64,000 nucleotides of DNA from Pseudomonas solani (GTDB taxonomy: Bacteria > Pseudomonadota > Gammaproteobacteria > Pseudomonadales > Pseudomonadaceae), in NCBI RefSeq assembly GCF_026072635.1, contig NZ_AP023081.1:1448501-1512500 (forward strand). Direction: 5' to 3'. Below the pieces are notes generated by a model that saw nothing but the letters and a program-made list of their open reading frames with translations, made no database searches and was not told the origin of the DNA. Positions 52,743 to 60,400 of the stretch are shown here, in pieces. Numbering within the stretch: position 1 is the first letter of the stretch; every line of letters begins with the position of its first letter. The position numbers were made by a program, and so were the translations under genes.

Positions 52743-54806
52743 TCAATTGGCCTTGCGCATCTTCTCCAGCAGCGGCGTGCAGGTGTTGGTGACATCGCCT
52801 CCACCGCTCGGCGCGACCAGGGCCAGCAGCCCGGCGGCCGGGGCCACCACGGCGCCCAGCACCACCATGCCGGCGCCACGGGCGATCAGCGGCACCGCCT
52901 TGACTCCTGCATCCGGTTTCTTGAAGGTGCCGCGCACATAGAGCGGCGAGCGCAGGGAGAAGATGCGCACGCCCTTTGATTCCGGGGTGACGGTCATGTC
53001 CAGCCGCTCGCTGGCGAGGTTGGCCGAACCGTCGATCTGGATCAGCGCATTCTCGGTATCGAAGATGAACACCCGTGGCGTCACCAGGCCCTTGGTCAGC
53101 TTGAGGTCGGCAGCGGCGCAGTTGATCTTCACCTCGTCGTCACCGAACAGCTTGCCCACCAGGTAGTTGCCCACGTTGAGCCCGGCGATCTCCATCAGCC
53201 CACGGCTCACCGCACCGTCGTTGATCAGCAGCTTGAGGTTGCCGTTGGCGCTGCCCAACAAAGCCGCCACCGAGTTGCCGGTGCCCGCCAGGTCAGCGTC
53301 ACCATTGAGCTCGCCGAAGCTGGTGCGCATGGGCTCGAAGCTGGGGAACAGCTGCTTGAGCTTGAAGTGCCGCGCGCTGAGCCGGGCACTGCCCTGCAGG
53401 GGCACGCTGCTGCCGTCCAGGCGGATGGTGGAATCCAGGCTGCCGCCGGCCATGCCGAAGCGCAGGGGCTCCAGGCTCAGCTTGCCGTCGTTGAGCACCA
53501 CATGGGTGTCGAGGTCATTGAAGGGCAGCTTGTCGCTGTGGACGATGCGCTTGCCGGTGAAACGCACGTCGGCATCCATCTGCCGCCAGCGCTCGGTGCG
53601 GAATTCCTCCACCGGCAGCACCTTGTCCGCCGGCTGCTTGCTGGCCACGCCGCGCTCCTTCTTCTCGGCATTGGAGTCGGCACCGATCAGCGGCGCCAGG
53701 TCGGCGAAGCGCAGCTGGTTGGAGGTCAGCGCACCGGACAGCTTGGGCCGGGGCTGGCGGGCGACGAAGTGCAGGTCGCCATGGATGTCGCTGTCGCCAA
53801 TGGCACCGTTGAAGCCCTGGTAATGGAACTGCGGGCCCGCCGGATCCTGCAGCTGCGCCACCAGGCGGCCATCGGTGGAATAGGCCGGCGTATCGGGCAG
53901 GGTCACGCCGGTCAGCGGGTAGAGGTTGCCCAGGCTGTTGCCGGCCAGCTTCAGGCGCAGGTCCAGGGCGCCCAGGTGCGTCGGGTCGGTGAGGGTACCG
54001 GCCAGGGCGATGCGGGTGGCGCCGATGCGCAGGTCGGCCTGCAGGGGGAAGGGCTTGCGCGCGTCCTTGAGCGCCAGCAGCCCGCCGATCTTGCCGCTGC
54101 CATCCAGCGCCTGGCCCTTGTAGCTGCCCTTGACCTTCCAGCCGAAGGCGTAGTCCTGGGGCGCGTCGCCCTGCCCCGCCGCCTTGCCAGCGGCCTTCTC
54201 GCCAACGATGTCGCTGAAGGGGATCGGCTTGCCCAGCGGGTCCACCAGCACTTCCAGGCGCGTCTGCGTGGGCTGGTCGTCCACCTTCACCTGGCCCTTG
54301 TCGAAACCGATGGCGCCGATGTCCAGGGTCCAGGCGGAGGGTTTCTCGTCGGCCTGCTCGGGGGTGCTGGCGAGCTTATCGAACGTCCAGTTGTTGCTGC
54401 CGTCGGCGCGGCGCTTGAGGTCGGCGCGCGGCTCGGTCAGGTCGATACGCGGGATGGTCACGGTCTTCCACAGCAACGGCAGCGGCGACACGCTCGCCTC
54501 CACGCGCGCGAGGGTGACGAACTGCTGCTCCTTGGCCCACTCGGGGTTGCCCAGGGTCAGGTCCTCGGCCTTCACGTGGGGCCAGGGCACCCAGGCGCGC
54601 AGGCCCTCTTCCTCCGGCTCGCGCTGCCACCTCACGCTAAGGTCGCCATTGATGGCGAAGGGGCGGCCCAGGGTTTCGGAAACCCGGGCATTGAGCGTCG
54701 GCTTGATGCGGTTCCAATCGAAGGTGGCGACGAACACCACCAGCGCGGCCAACAGCAGCACCAGGCTGGCGGTGGTCCAGGCGAGGATCCTGCGTCCACG
54801 CGACAT
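52743..54806 (-). CDS. AsmA family protein
   Basis: The 687-residue protein has an N-terminal membrane anchor (about 8-28, LAWTTASLVLLLAALVVFVA) followed by the AsmA start FDWNRIKPTLNARVSETLGR. A large periplasmic beta-groove region and C-terminal AsmA domain (MEIAGLNVGNYLVGKLFG) follow. AsmA-like proteins are thought to move phospholipids between the inner and outer membranes. It is transcribed away from the repeat-protein gene. Confidence 0.9.
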   Translation of the reverse strand: MSRGRRILAWTTASLVLLLAALVVFVATFDWNRIKPTLNARVSETLGRPFAINGDLSVRWQREPEEEGLRAWVPWPHVKAEDLTLGNPEWAKEQQFVTLARVEASVSPLPLLWKTVTIPRIDLTEPRADLKRRADGSNNWTFDKLASTPEQADEKPSAWTLDIGAIGFDKGQVKVDDQPTQTRLEVLVDPLGKPIPFSDIVGEKAAGKAAGQGDAPQDYAFGWKVKGSYKGQALDGSGKIGGLLALKDARKPFPLQADLRIGATRIALAGTLTDPTHLGALDLRLKLAGNSLGNLYPLTGVTLPDTPAYSTDGRLVAQLQDPAGPQFHYQGFNGAIGDSDIHGDLHFVARQPRPKLSGALTSNQLRFADLAPLIGADSNAEKKERGVASKQPADKVLPVEEFRTERWRQMDADVRFTGKRIVHSDKLPFNDLDTHVVLNDGKLSLEPLRFGMAGGSLDSTIRLDGSSVPLQGSARLSARHFKLKQLFPSFEPMRTSFGELNGDADLAGTGNSVAALLGSANGNLKLLINDGAVSRGLMEIAGLNVGNYLVGKLFGDDEVKINCAAADLKLTKGLVTPRVFIFDTENALIQIDGSANLASERLDMTVTPESKGVRIFSLRSPLYVRGTFKKPDAGVKAVPLIARGAGMVVLGAVVAPAAGLLALVAPSGGGDVTNTCTPLLEKMRKAN

Positions 54807-55124
54807 GCACGTCTCCTTCTTATGGCGGCATCGGGCCCCGGAGGCGGGTTCGATACACGAGGCTTGTTGATCTATCGACTGGCAAACGCGGCGGATGACT
54901 CCGGTAAATACAGGCGGAAATTCACCAGGGCGCGCAGCTTAAACCGCCCAAGGCCCCCTCAGGAAGCCCATGGAAACAAGCAAACGATTGATTCGAAAGC
55001 GCTTTTCCAATCATCACCGGCGTCGATGCCGACTATCGCGAGTGATCACTTTTTAATCGCCTGGCCGTCCGTAACATGGGCCCCGTAGCCACTTGCTACC
55101 CCCCACAACCCAGGAGATACCGAC
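54807..55124. promoter_or_regulatory. 318-bp divergent region with promoter of repeat-protein gene 1
   Basis: It holds an inverted repeat around 54984-55014 (GATTGATTCGAAAGCGC facing TTTTCCAATCATC), a box CGATGCCGACTATCG (55024-55038) and, 29 bp on, TCCGTAACATGGGCCCCGTA (from 55068). The last two recur in the same order and spacing upstream of the second repeat-protein gene, so they are probably functional. TAACAT could be a -10. Confidence 0.6.
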
Positions 55125-55718
55125 ATGAAAACCCAAGCCCTCGCCACCCTGTTCCTCACCGGCCTGTTCGCCATCCCGGTCGTCCAATCCGCTGTTTCCT
55201 ATCCGCTGGTCGCTGAAGGCGAAGGCGCCTACATGGTCATCGACCGCGTCGCCGAGGGCGGTGCAGAGCGCACCCTGAACCGTGTTGCCGAAGGTGGCGC
55301 CGAACGTACTCCTGGCTTCCGTGTCGCTGAAGGCGGCGCTGAACGTACCCCTGGCTTCCGTGTCGCTGAAGGCGGCGCTGAACGCACCCTTGGCTTCCGT
55401 GTCGCCGAAGGTGGCGCCGAACGTACCCCTGGCTTCCGCGTTGCTGAAGGCGGTGCCGAACGTACCCCTGGCTTCCGTGTCGCCGAAGGCGGTGCCGAAC
55501 GCACCCCTGGCTTCCGTGTCGCCGAAGGCGGCGCTGAACGCACCCCTGGCTTCCGCGTTGCTGAAGGCGGTGCCGAACGTACCCTGAACCGCGTTGCCGA
55601 GGGTGGCGCCGAACGCACCCCGGCTTTCCGTGTCGCTGAAGGCGGTGCCGAACGCACCCTGAACCGTGTTGCCGAAGGTGGCTCCGACCGTCTGCTGCAA
55701 GCCCACGGCGTGGTCTGA
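55125..55718 (+). CDS. Exported tandem-repeat protein 1 (RVAEGGAERTPGF repeats)
   Basis: The 197-residue protein has a signal peptide (about 1-23, ending VVQSA), a degenerate unit (28-40), then twelve units of RVAEGGAERTPGF or the 12-residue RVAEGGAERTLN from residue 41 to the end, closing with RVAEGGSDRLLQAHGVV. Units are almost identical in protein but differ at many third codon positions, so selection acts on the peptide. No domain is recognised. Each unit is charge-balanced with two Arg and two Glu. A paralogue lies 424 bp downstream. AGGAGA precedes the ATG and a terminator follows. Confidence 0.85.
   Translation: MKTQALATLFLTGLFAIPVVQSAVSYPLVAEGEGAYMVIDRVAEGGAERTLNRVAEGGAERTPGFRVAEGGAERTPGFRVAEGGAERTLGFRVAEGGAERTPGFRVAEGGAERTPGFRVAEGGAERTPGFRVAEGGAERTPGFRVAEGGAERTLNRVAEGGAERTPAFRVAEGGAERTLNRVAEGGSDRLLQAHGVV
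55245..55700 (+). repeat. 39/36-bp tandem coding repeats, about 12 units
   Basis: Unit length is 39 bp, or 36 bp for the TLN type. All copies stay in frame. Synonymous changes are scattered (GTC GCT, GTC GCC, GTT GCC and GTT GCT versions of Val-Ala). Confidence 0.9.
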
Positions 55719-55744
55719 CAGCACCCCTGCTTCACCCTGCAGTC

Positions 55745-55771
55745 AAAGCCCGGCACCGGCCGGGCTTTTTA
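55745..55771 (+). terminator. Terminator of repeat-protein gene 1
   Basis: AAAGCCCGGC and GGCCGGGCTTTTT form a strong GC stem followed by a T-tract, 27 bp after the stop codon. Confidence 0.88.
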
Positions 55772-56141
55772 TTGCCCGCCATTCAACTCCGCTCCGATAA
55801 CCGCTACACCCTGCCCGACACCCACGCGGGTTTCACCCGCCCTACGCCCCCATCATCGGTAGCCGGAACCTGTAGGTCGGGTGCAACCCGACACGCGCGC
55901 CTCCATCGCTCACCGACTGCCACGGCCCGCATCACCGCCATCGATAAGAAGCCCGCAAAGCCTGTTCCAGGCCTGCGAAGAAGCGCCAAAAACACCTTCA
56001 ACCCATTGATATTGAATGGAAAATTCAACCATTAAAGAGATCGATGCTCACTATCGTCCGCCTTCACTTCTGGCCTTTCCGGGTGCTCCGTAACATTGGC
56101 TCCGTAGTCACTTACCAGCCCCCCATGAGGAGCCACAGATC
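55772..56141. promoter_or_regulatory. 370-bp spacer: REP-like hairpins and promoter of repeat-protein gene 2
   Basis: Hairpins CGGGTTTCACCCG (about 55828-55840) and GTAGGTCGGGTGCAACCCGA (55872-55891) are REP-like. An AT-rich segment (55995-56040) contains TTGAATGGAAAATTCAA. The box CGATGCTCACTATCG (56042-56056) and TCCGTAACATTGGCTCCGTA (from 56087) duplicate the promoter elements of repeat-protein gene 1, with 30 instead of 29 bp between them. No gene was seen. Confidence 0.6.
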
Positions 56142-56630
56142 ATGAAAGCCCATGCCATTGCCGCCCTGTTCCTGACCAGCCTTTCCGCCACCGCCTTTGC
56201 CCTGCCCTCCGAACCGCAACCGGTTCTGGGCGAATCCCGCGACAACAGCGGCTTCATCCAGGTCGTCGAGCCGGTTGCCGAAAACGGCTCCGATCGCACC
56301 CCCGGTCTGCGCGTTGCTGAAGGCGGTGCCGAACGCACCCTGAACCGTGTCGCCGAAGGTGGCGCCGAACGTACTCCCGGCTTCCGCGTTGCCGAAGACG
56401 GCGCTGACCGCACCCCGGGCTTCCGTGTCGCTGAAGACGGCGCTGACCGTACCCCGGGCTTCCGTGTTGCCGAAGATGGCGCTGACCGTACCCCCGGCTT
56501 CCGTGTCGCTGAAGACGGCGCTGACCGCACCCCCGGCTTCCGTGTTGCCGAAGACGGTTCCGATCGCACCCCGGGTTTCCGCGTCGCTGAAGGCGGTTCC
56601 GACCGTACCCCTGGCTTCCGCGCCGTTTGA
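56142..56630 (+). CDS. Exported tandem-repeat protein 2 (RVAEDGADRTPGF repeats)
   Basis: The 162-residue protein has a signal peptide (about 1-20, ends TAFA) and a short lead (21-43), then nine units ending in RAV. Inner units read RVAEDGADRTPGF four times. Flanking units carry the EGGAER, EDGSDR or EGGSDR variants. The N-terminal lead differs from protein 1, while promoter and repeat are shared, so this is a diverged duplicate. Val codons alternate GTT/GTC along successive units, pointing to expansion by two-unit (78-bp) steps. Function unknown. GAGGAG precedes the ATG and a terminator follows. Confidence 0.85.
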   Translation: MKAHAIAALFLTSLSATAFALPSEPQPVLGESRDNSGFIQVVEPVAENGSDRTPGLRVAEGGAERTLNRVAEGGAERTPGFRVAEDGADRTPGFRVAEDGADRTPGFRVAEDGADRTPGFRVAEDGADRTPGFRVAEDGSDRTPGFRVAEGGSDRTPGFRAV

Positions 56631-56692
56631 AGTGGGTTCGCTCACTGAGGCGAAAACCAGCACACCGCCCGATCGGCACTCCTCCACAGACT

Positions 56693-56716
56693 GAAAGCCC
56701 GGCACACGCCGGGCTT
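56693..56716. terminator. Terminator between repeat-protein gene 2 and desB
   Basis: GAAAGCCCGGC pairs with GCCGGGCTTTC around ACAC. The + strand continues GCATTTCT, a modest T-tract. It can serve both convergent transcripts. Confidence 0.75.
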
Positions 56717-56730
56717 TCGCATTTCTAGGG

Positions 56731-57809
56731 TCAGGCCGGGACGGCGGCCGGTGGCGAACGGTAGATCCAGATGCGCTTGAGCACGGTGGCGAACTGCGCC
56801 GAGAGCCGGCCGCTGTTGTAGACCTGGCCGTAGCGCCGGGCGATCTCCTTCACCTCCCGCGACAGGGCGGCATAGCGACGCGCCGGCAGGTCGGGGAACA
56901 GGTGGTGCTCGATCTGGTGGCTGAGATTGCCGGTGAGGATATGCAGCAGCGGCCCGCCGGCGAGGTTGCTGGAGCCGCGCAGCTGGCGCAGGTACCACTG
57001 GCCCCGGGTCTCGCCTTCCAGCACCTCGGGGGGAACACCACGGCCTGCTCGGTGAAGTGGCCGCAGAAGATCACGGTGAAGGTCCACAGGTTGCGGATCA
57101 GGTTGGCCAGGGCATTGCCCGCCACCACCGCCCAGGCGTTGGCACCCAGCGCCAGCGCGACCAGGGGGAAGAACAGGTAGTCCTTGACCAGTTGGCGCAG
57201 CACCTTGGCATTGAACTGACGCAGGCGCGGGCGCAGCTCATCGCGGCTCATGCGGCCCTTGAAGTACTGGTCCAGGCGCAGGTGCTGCACCGCCACGGAA
57301 AACTGGAACAGCAGCGCCTGCAAGGTCACCCATAACGGCTGCCAGCGGTAGAAGGGCTTCCAGCGCTGCTCGGGGAACAGCCGCACCAGGCCATAGCCGA
57401 CATCGTCGTCGCGGCCCAGCACATTGGTGTAGGTGTGATGGATGTGGTTGTGGGTGTGCCGCCAGAAATCCCCCGGCCCGACGATGTCCCACTCGTAGCG
57501 CTGCCCGGAGAATTCCGGGTCGTTCATCCAGTCGTACTGGCCGTGCATCACGTTGTGGCCCAGCTCCATGTTCTCGAGGATCTTGCCCAGCCCCAGCAGG
57601 GCGCTGCCCAGCAGCCAGGTGGGCGGGAACCAGCCGAGCAGCAACAGCAGCCGGCCGGCCCAGCAGCAGGCGCGGGTCACGGCACGGATGCGGCGGATGT
57701 AGCGGGCGTCCGCCTCGCCCAGGTCGTCCAGGGTGCGCTGGCGCAAGGCGTCCAGCTCGGCAGCGAAGGCCTGCAGCTCTGCGGGGCCCAGTTCTCGGTC
57801 GATACGCAT
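56731..57809 (-). pseudogene. desB: Acyl-CoA delta-9 desaturase DesB, apparent frameshift
   Basis: Frame one runs from MRIDRELGPAELQAF through the first histidine boxes (GHNVMHGQYDW, HTHNHIHHTYTN) to HFTEQAVVFPP. The next residues, EVLEGETRGQWYLRQLRGSS, continue in another frame through the third box HQIEHHLFPDLP to the stop. One base missing from the G6 run at 57028-57033 explains it; the repaired protein is about 359 residues. In P. aeruginosa DesB desaturates exogenous saturated acyl-CoAs. It follows its reductase gene by 41 bp in one operon. Confidence 0.9.
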
Positions 57810-57850
57810 GTCGTTCTCGCTCGTTGAGGCGTTGTCGGCGTCGCGCCGGT

Positions 57851-58957
57851 TCAGAGGTCGATCACCAGGTCGCTGTGGGGCGCGCTGACGCACAGGCGAA
57901 TGGGCTGGCCCGGTTCGGCGAACAGCGCGCCGGTGCGCAAGTCGCGCACCGTGCCGCTGACCAGTTGGCAGGTGCAGGCGGTGCACACGCCCTGGCGGCA
58001 ACCGTGGGCCGGGCGCAGGCCATGGGCCTCGGCCTGTTCCAGCAGGTTGTAGCGGCTGTCGCCCTGCATCTCGCTGCGGGCGCGGGCGAAGCCCAGACGC
58101 ACCTGGCGCGCGGGCTCCGCCGTGTTCACCGGCGCGGCACTGAAGGCCTCCAGCTGCACGCTGCCTTGGCGCGGTTCGGCCTGCCACCACTGGCGTACCA
58201 GGGAGACGAAACCATGGGGCCCGCAGGCCAACAAGTCGCTGGCGACGCTGTGCCGCACATGATCGACCTGGAAGCGCCCGGTCAGCTCATCGGCAACCGG
58301 CGCTTCACCACTGATGGACCAGCGCACAGTGAAGTTCGGGTAGCGCCGCGCCAACGCCTGCAGCTCATCGGCGAAGGCCCGCTGGCCGCGCTGGCGCACG
58401 TAGTGCAGCAAGGTCACCGGCGCGGTGAAGCCCTGGGCCAGTGCCTCGCGCAGCATGCCCAGCACCGGCGTGATGCCGCTGCCGGCGGCCAGCAGCAAAA
58501 CGCCGGCAGCCTCCTGCGGCCAGTGCAGTTCGCCATCGGCCTGGCCCATCTCCACCAGCGTGCCGATCTCGAGGAAATCCACCAGGCGGTTGGACAGGCG
58601 CCCGCCGGGCTGGCGCTTGATCGCCAGCTCCACGCGGCCATCGCCGTGCACGGCGGTCAGGCTGTAGCTGCGCCCCAGGCGTACGCCATCGAGGGTCTGG
58701 TGCAGTTGCACATGCTGACCGGGGCGCCAGCCCCGGGCATTGCCGTTGACGCGAAAGGTCAACGCCAGCATGTCGTCCGCGACCCATTGGCGCGCCTCCA
58801 GCCGGGCGAAGACACGGTTCAGGCGCAACAGCGGGTGCAGCGCGGCGAGAAAGAAATCGACCTCGGCTTCACGCAGCCAGGCACGCTCGGCGAGCGCCCG
58901 CAGGGGCTTCAGGCCGGGCGCCAGGTGGCGGGCGAGGGACAGGGGAATGAGGGGCAT
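57851..58957 (-). CDS. Ferredoxin reductase partner of the desaturase
   Basis: The 368-residue protein has an FAD-binding barrel (RSYSL near residue 106), an NAD(P)-binding region (AGSGITPVLGML) and a C-terminal plant-type [2Fe-2S] ferredoxin domain with HGCRQGVCTACTC and a final Cys in RLCVSAP. It would pass electrons from NAD(P)H to DesB. The ATG at 58957 is preferred to a GTG at 58984 that lies within the DesT-like operator. Confidence 0.9.
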   Translation of the reverse strand: MPLIPLSLARHLAPGLKPLRALAERAWLREAEVDFFLAALHPLLRLNRVFARLEARQWVADDMLALTFRVNGNARGWRPGQHVQLHQTLDGVRLGRSYSLTAVHGDGRVELAIKRQPGGRLSNRLVDFLEIGTLVEMGQADGELHWPQEAAGVLLLAAGSGITPVLGMLREALAQGFTAPVTLLHYVRQRGQRAFADELQALARRYPNFTVRWSISGEAPVADELTGRFQVDHVRHSVASDLLACGPHGFVSLVRQWWQAEPRQGSVQLEAFSAAPVNTAEPARQVRLGFARARSEMQGDSRYNLLEQAEAHGLRPAHGCRQGVCTACTCQLVSGTVRDLRTGALFAEPGQPIRLCVSAPHSDLVIDL

Positions 58958-58968
58958 CGGCAACACCA

Positions 58969-58984
58969 GTGAACACTTGTTCAC
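58969..58984. promoter_or_regulatory. DesT-like operator 1
   Basis: GTGAACACTTGTTCAC has perfect GTGAAC/GTTCAC arms around a four-base core. It lies 12 bp upstream of the reductase ATG, between the divergent desaturase operon and desT. Confidence 0.75.
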
Positions 58985-59010
58985 TAGCCTGCATGAGCGC
59001 CCCGCTTTCA

Positions 59011-59026
59011 GTCAACAACTGTTCAC
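59011..59026. promoter_or_regulatory. DesT-like operator 2
   Basis: GTCAACAACTGTTCAC has one arm mismatch (GTCAAC for GTGAAC) and the same four-base spacing as operator 1. The centres are 42 bp apart, four helical turns, so both dimers would sit on the same DNA face. Confidence 0.7.
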
Positions 59027-59096
59027 TGAAAGCGGTTCGCACCGACAGGGGGCATTTGCTAGAGTGCGGCGCACCCTCACCCCGCGAACCGGCTCC

Positions 59097-59732
59097 ATGA
59101 CCCCACGCTCGGAACAGAAACAGCAGACCCGTCAGGCCCTGATGGATGCCGCGCGCATGCTGATGGACAGCGGCCGCGGTTTCGGCAGCCTGAGCCTGCG
59201 CGAAGTGGCGCGCACCGCCGGCATCGTGCCCACGGGCTTCTACCGCCACTTCGCCGACATGGACCAGCTCGGCCTGGAACTGGTCAGCGAAGTGGGCGAG
59301 ACCTTTCGCGACACCATCCGCATGGTTCGCCACAACGAATTCGAGATGGGCGGCATCATCGACGCCTCGGTGCGCATCTTCCTCGACGCGGTGCAGGCCA
59401 ACCGCGGCCAGTTCCTGTTCCTCGCCCGCGAGCAGTACGGTGGCTCGCAGCCGGTGCGCCAGGCCATCGCCACCCTGCGCCAGCGCATCACCGACGACCT
59501 CGCCGCCGACCTGCGCCTGATCAACCGCATGCCGCACCTGGACGAGCCCGCCCTGGACGTGATCTCCGACCTGGTGGTGAAGACGGTGTTCGCCACCCTG
59601 CCGGAACTCATCGACCCGCCCGCCCAGGGCCTGCCCGCGCACCTCACCCCCGAGGTGAAAATGATCCAGCAGCTGCGCTTCATCATGGTCGGCGGCAAGC
59701 ACTGGCAAGGCCTCGGCAAGGCGAAAAGCTGA
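59097..59732 (+). CDS. desT: TetR-family regulator DesT
   Basis: The 211-residue regulator has an N-terminal TetR helix-turn-helix (about 10-57; LSLREVARTAGIVPTGFYRH) and a ligand domain ending RFIMVGGKHWQGLGKAKS. In P. aeruginosa DesT senses the balance of saturated and unsaturated acyl-CoAs and represses desBC and itself. The two operators upstream and the divergent layout agree with that. Confidence 0.92.
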   Translation: MTPRSEQKQQTRQALMDAARMLMDSGRGFGSLSLREVARTAGIVPTGFYRHFADMDQLGLELVSEVGETFRDTIRMVRHNEFEMGGIIDASVRIFLDAVQANRGQFLFLAREQYGGSQPVRQAIATLRQRITDDLAADLRLINRMPHLDEPALDVISDLVVKTVFATLPELIDPPAQGLPAHLTPEVKMIQQLRFIMVGGKHWQGLGKAKS

Positions 59733-59740
59733 CCGAGCCG

Positions 59741-59773
59741 ACAGCGCGCACCAAAACGGAACAGCGCGCACCA
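59741..59773. repeat. Direct repeat upstream of the ureE promoter
   Basis: ACAGCGCGCACCA occurs at 59741-59753 and again at 59761-59773, exactly 20 bp apart. Each ends in GCACCA, the NtrC half-site core, about 105-130 bp upstream of the expected sigma-54 start. The copies are direct, not inverted, so NtrC binding is only a suggestion. Confidence 0.5.
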
Positions 59774-59847
59774 GGACAACGCAGAACCACGCCCCGATAA
59801 CAGGCAGCCCCTGCCCCAGAGCCCGCGCTGCGGGGCTCTGCGGCGTC

Positions 59848-59864
59848 TTGGCAAGCACCTTGCT
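59848..59864 (+). promoter_or_regulatory. Sigma-54 promoter of ureEFG
   Basis: TTGGCAAGCACCTTGCT matches the -24/-12 consensus at all but two fixed positions, with GG (59850-59851) and GC (59862-59863) ten bases apart. Start expected near 59875, about 25 bases before the ureE ATG. Confidence 0.75.
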
Positions 59865-59899
59865 CTAGCACCGGCATTGCACACTGCCGGAACCACCCC

Positions 59900-60400
59900 A
59901 TGCTGGTCATCCAGGAAAGAACCGAAGCCCGCACGCGCTGGGACGAAGAACTGCTGCTCACCTATGAGGCGCGCAGCAAGAGCCGCCTGCGCTGCTTCAG
60001 CGTCAAGGGTGAAGACGTCGGCCTGTTCCTCGAGCGCGGCCAACCGCCCCTGCGCGATGGCGACTGCCTGCTGGCCCAGGACGGCCGCGTGGTGCGGGTG
60101 TGCGCCCGCCCCGAGGCGCTGCTCCACGTCACCTGCGCCAATGCCTTCGAACTGACCCGCGCCGCCTACCACCTGGGCAACCGCCACGTCGCCCTGCAGA
60201 TCGGCGACGGCTGGCTGCGCCTGCTGGACGACTACGTGCTGCTGGCCATGCTCGAACAGCTCGGCGCCCAGGTCGAACGCATCGAAGCCGGCTTCCAGCC
60301 CGAGCACGGTGCGTACGGCGGCGGCCACCACCACTCCCACCACGGCGACGCCGACTTCAACTATGCCCCGCGCCTGCACCAGTTCGGAGTGCGTACGTGA
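59900..60400 (+). CDS. ureE: Urease accessory nickel chaperone UreE
   Basis: The 166-residue protein has an N-terminal peptide-binding domain and a C-terminal metal domain containing NRHVALQIGDGWLRL and a histidine-rich tail GGHHHSHHGDADFNYAPRLH (about 141-160). It delivers Ni2+ to the UreDFG-urease complex. The stop overlaps the ureF GTG (GTGA). Confidence 0.96.
   Translation: MLVIQERTEARTRWDEELLLTYEARSKSRLRCFSVKGEDVGLFLERGQPPLRDGDCLLAQDGRVVRVCARPEALLHVTCANAFELTRAAYHLGNRHVALQIGDGWLRLLDDYVLLAMLEQLGAQVERIEAGFQPEHGAYGGGHHHSHHGDADFNYAPRLHQFGVRT

Noticed and set aside
55229..55756. Long open frames on the reverse strand and in a second forward frame across the repeat arrays
   Set aside because: A 39-bp repeat keeps any frame that is open in one unit open in all units. 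These frames lack signal peptides and ribosome binding sites, and the synonymous-site pattern fits only the forward frame encoding RVAEGGAERTPGF.
55245..56621. Tandem repeats as a CRISPR array
   Set aside because: Units are contiguous coding repeats without unique spacers, they vary between copies, and no cas genes are present.
55245..56621. RTX-type calcium-binding repeats
   Set aside because: The unit is 12-13 residues and lacks the GGxGxDxUx nonapeptide pattern. Only an isolated DGADR segment resembles an acidic loop.
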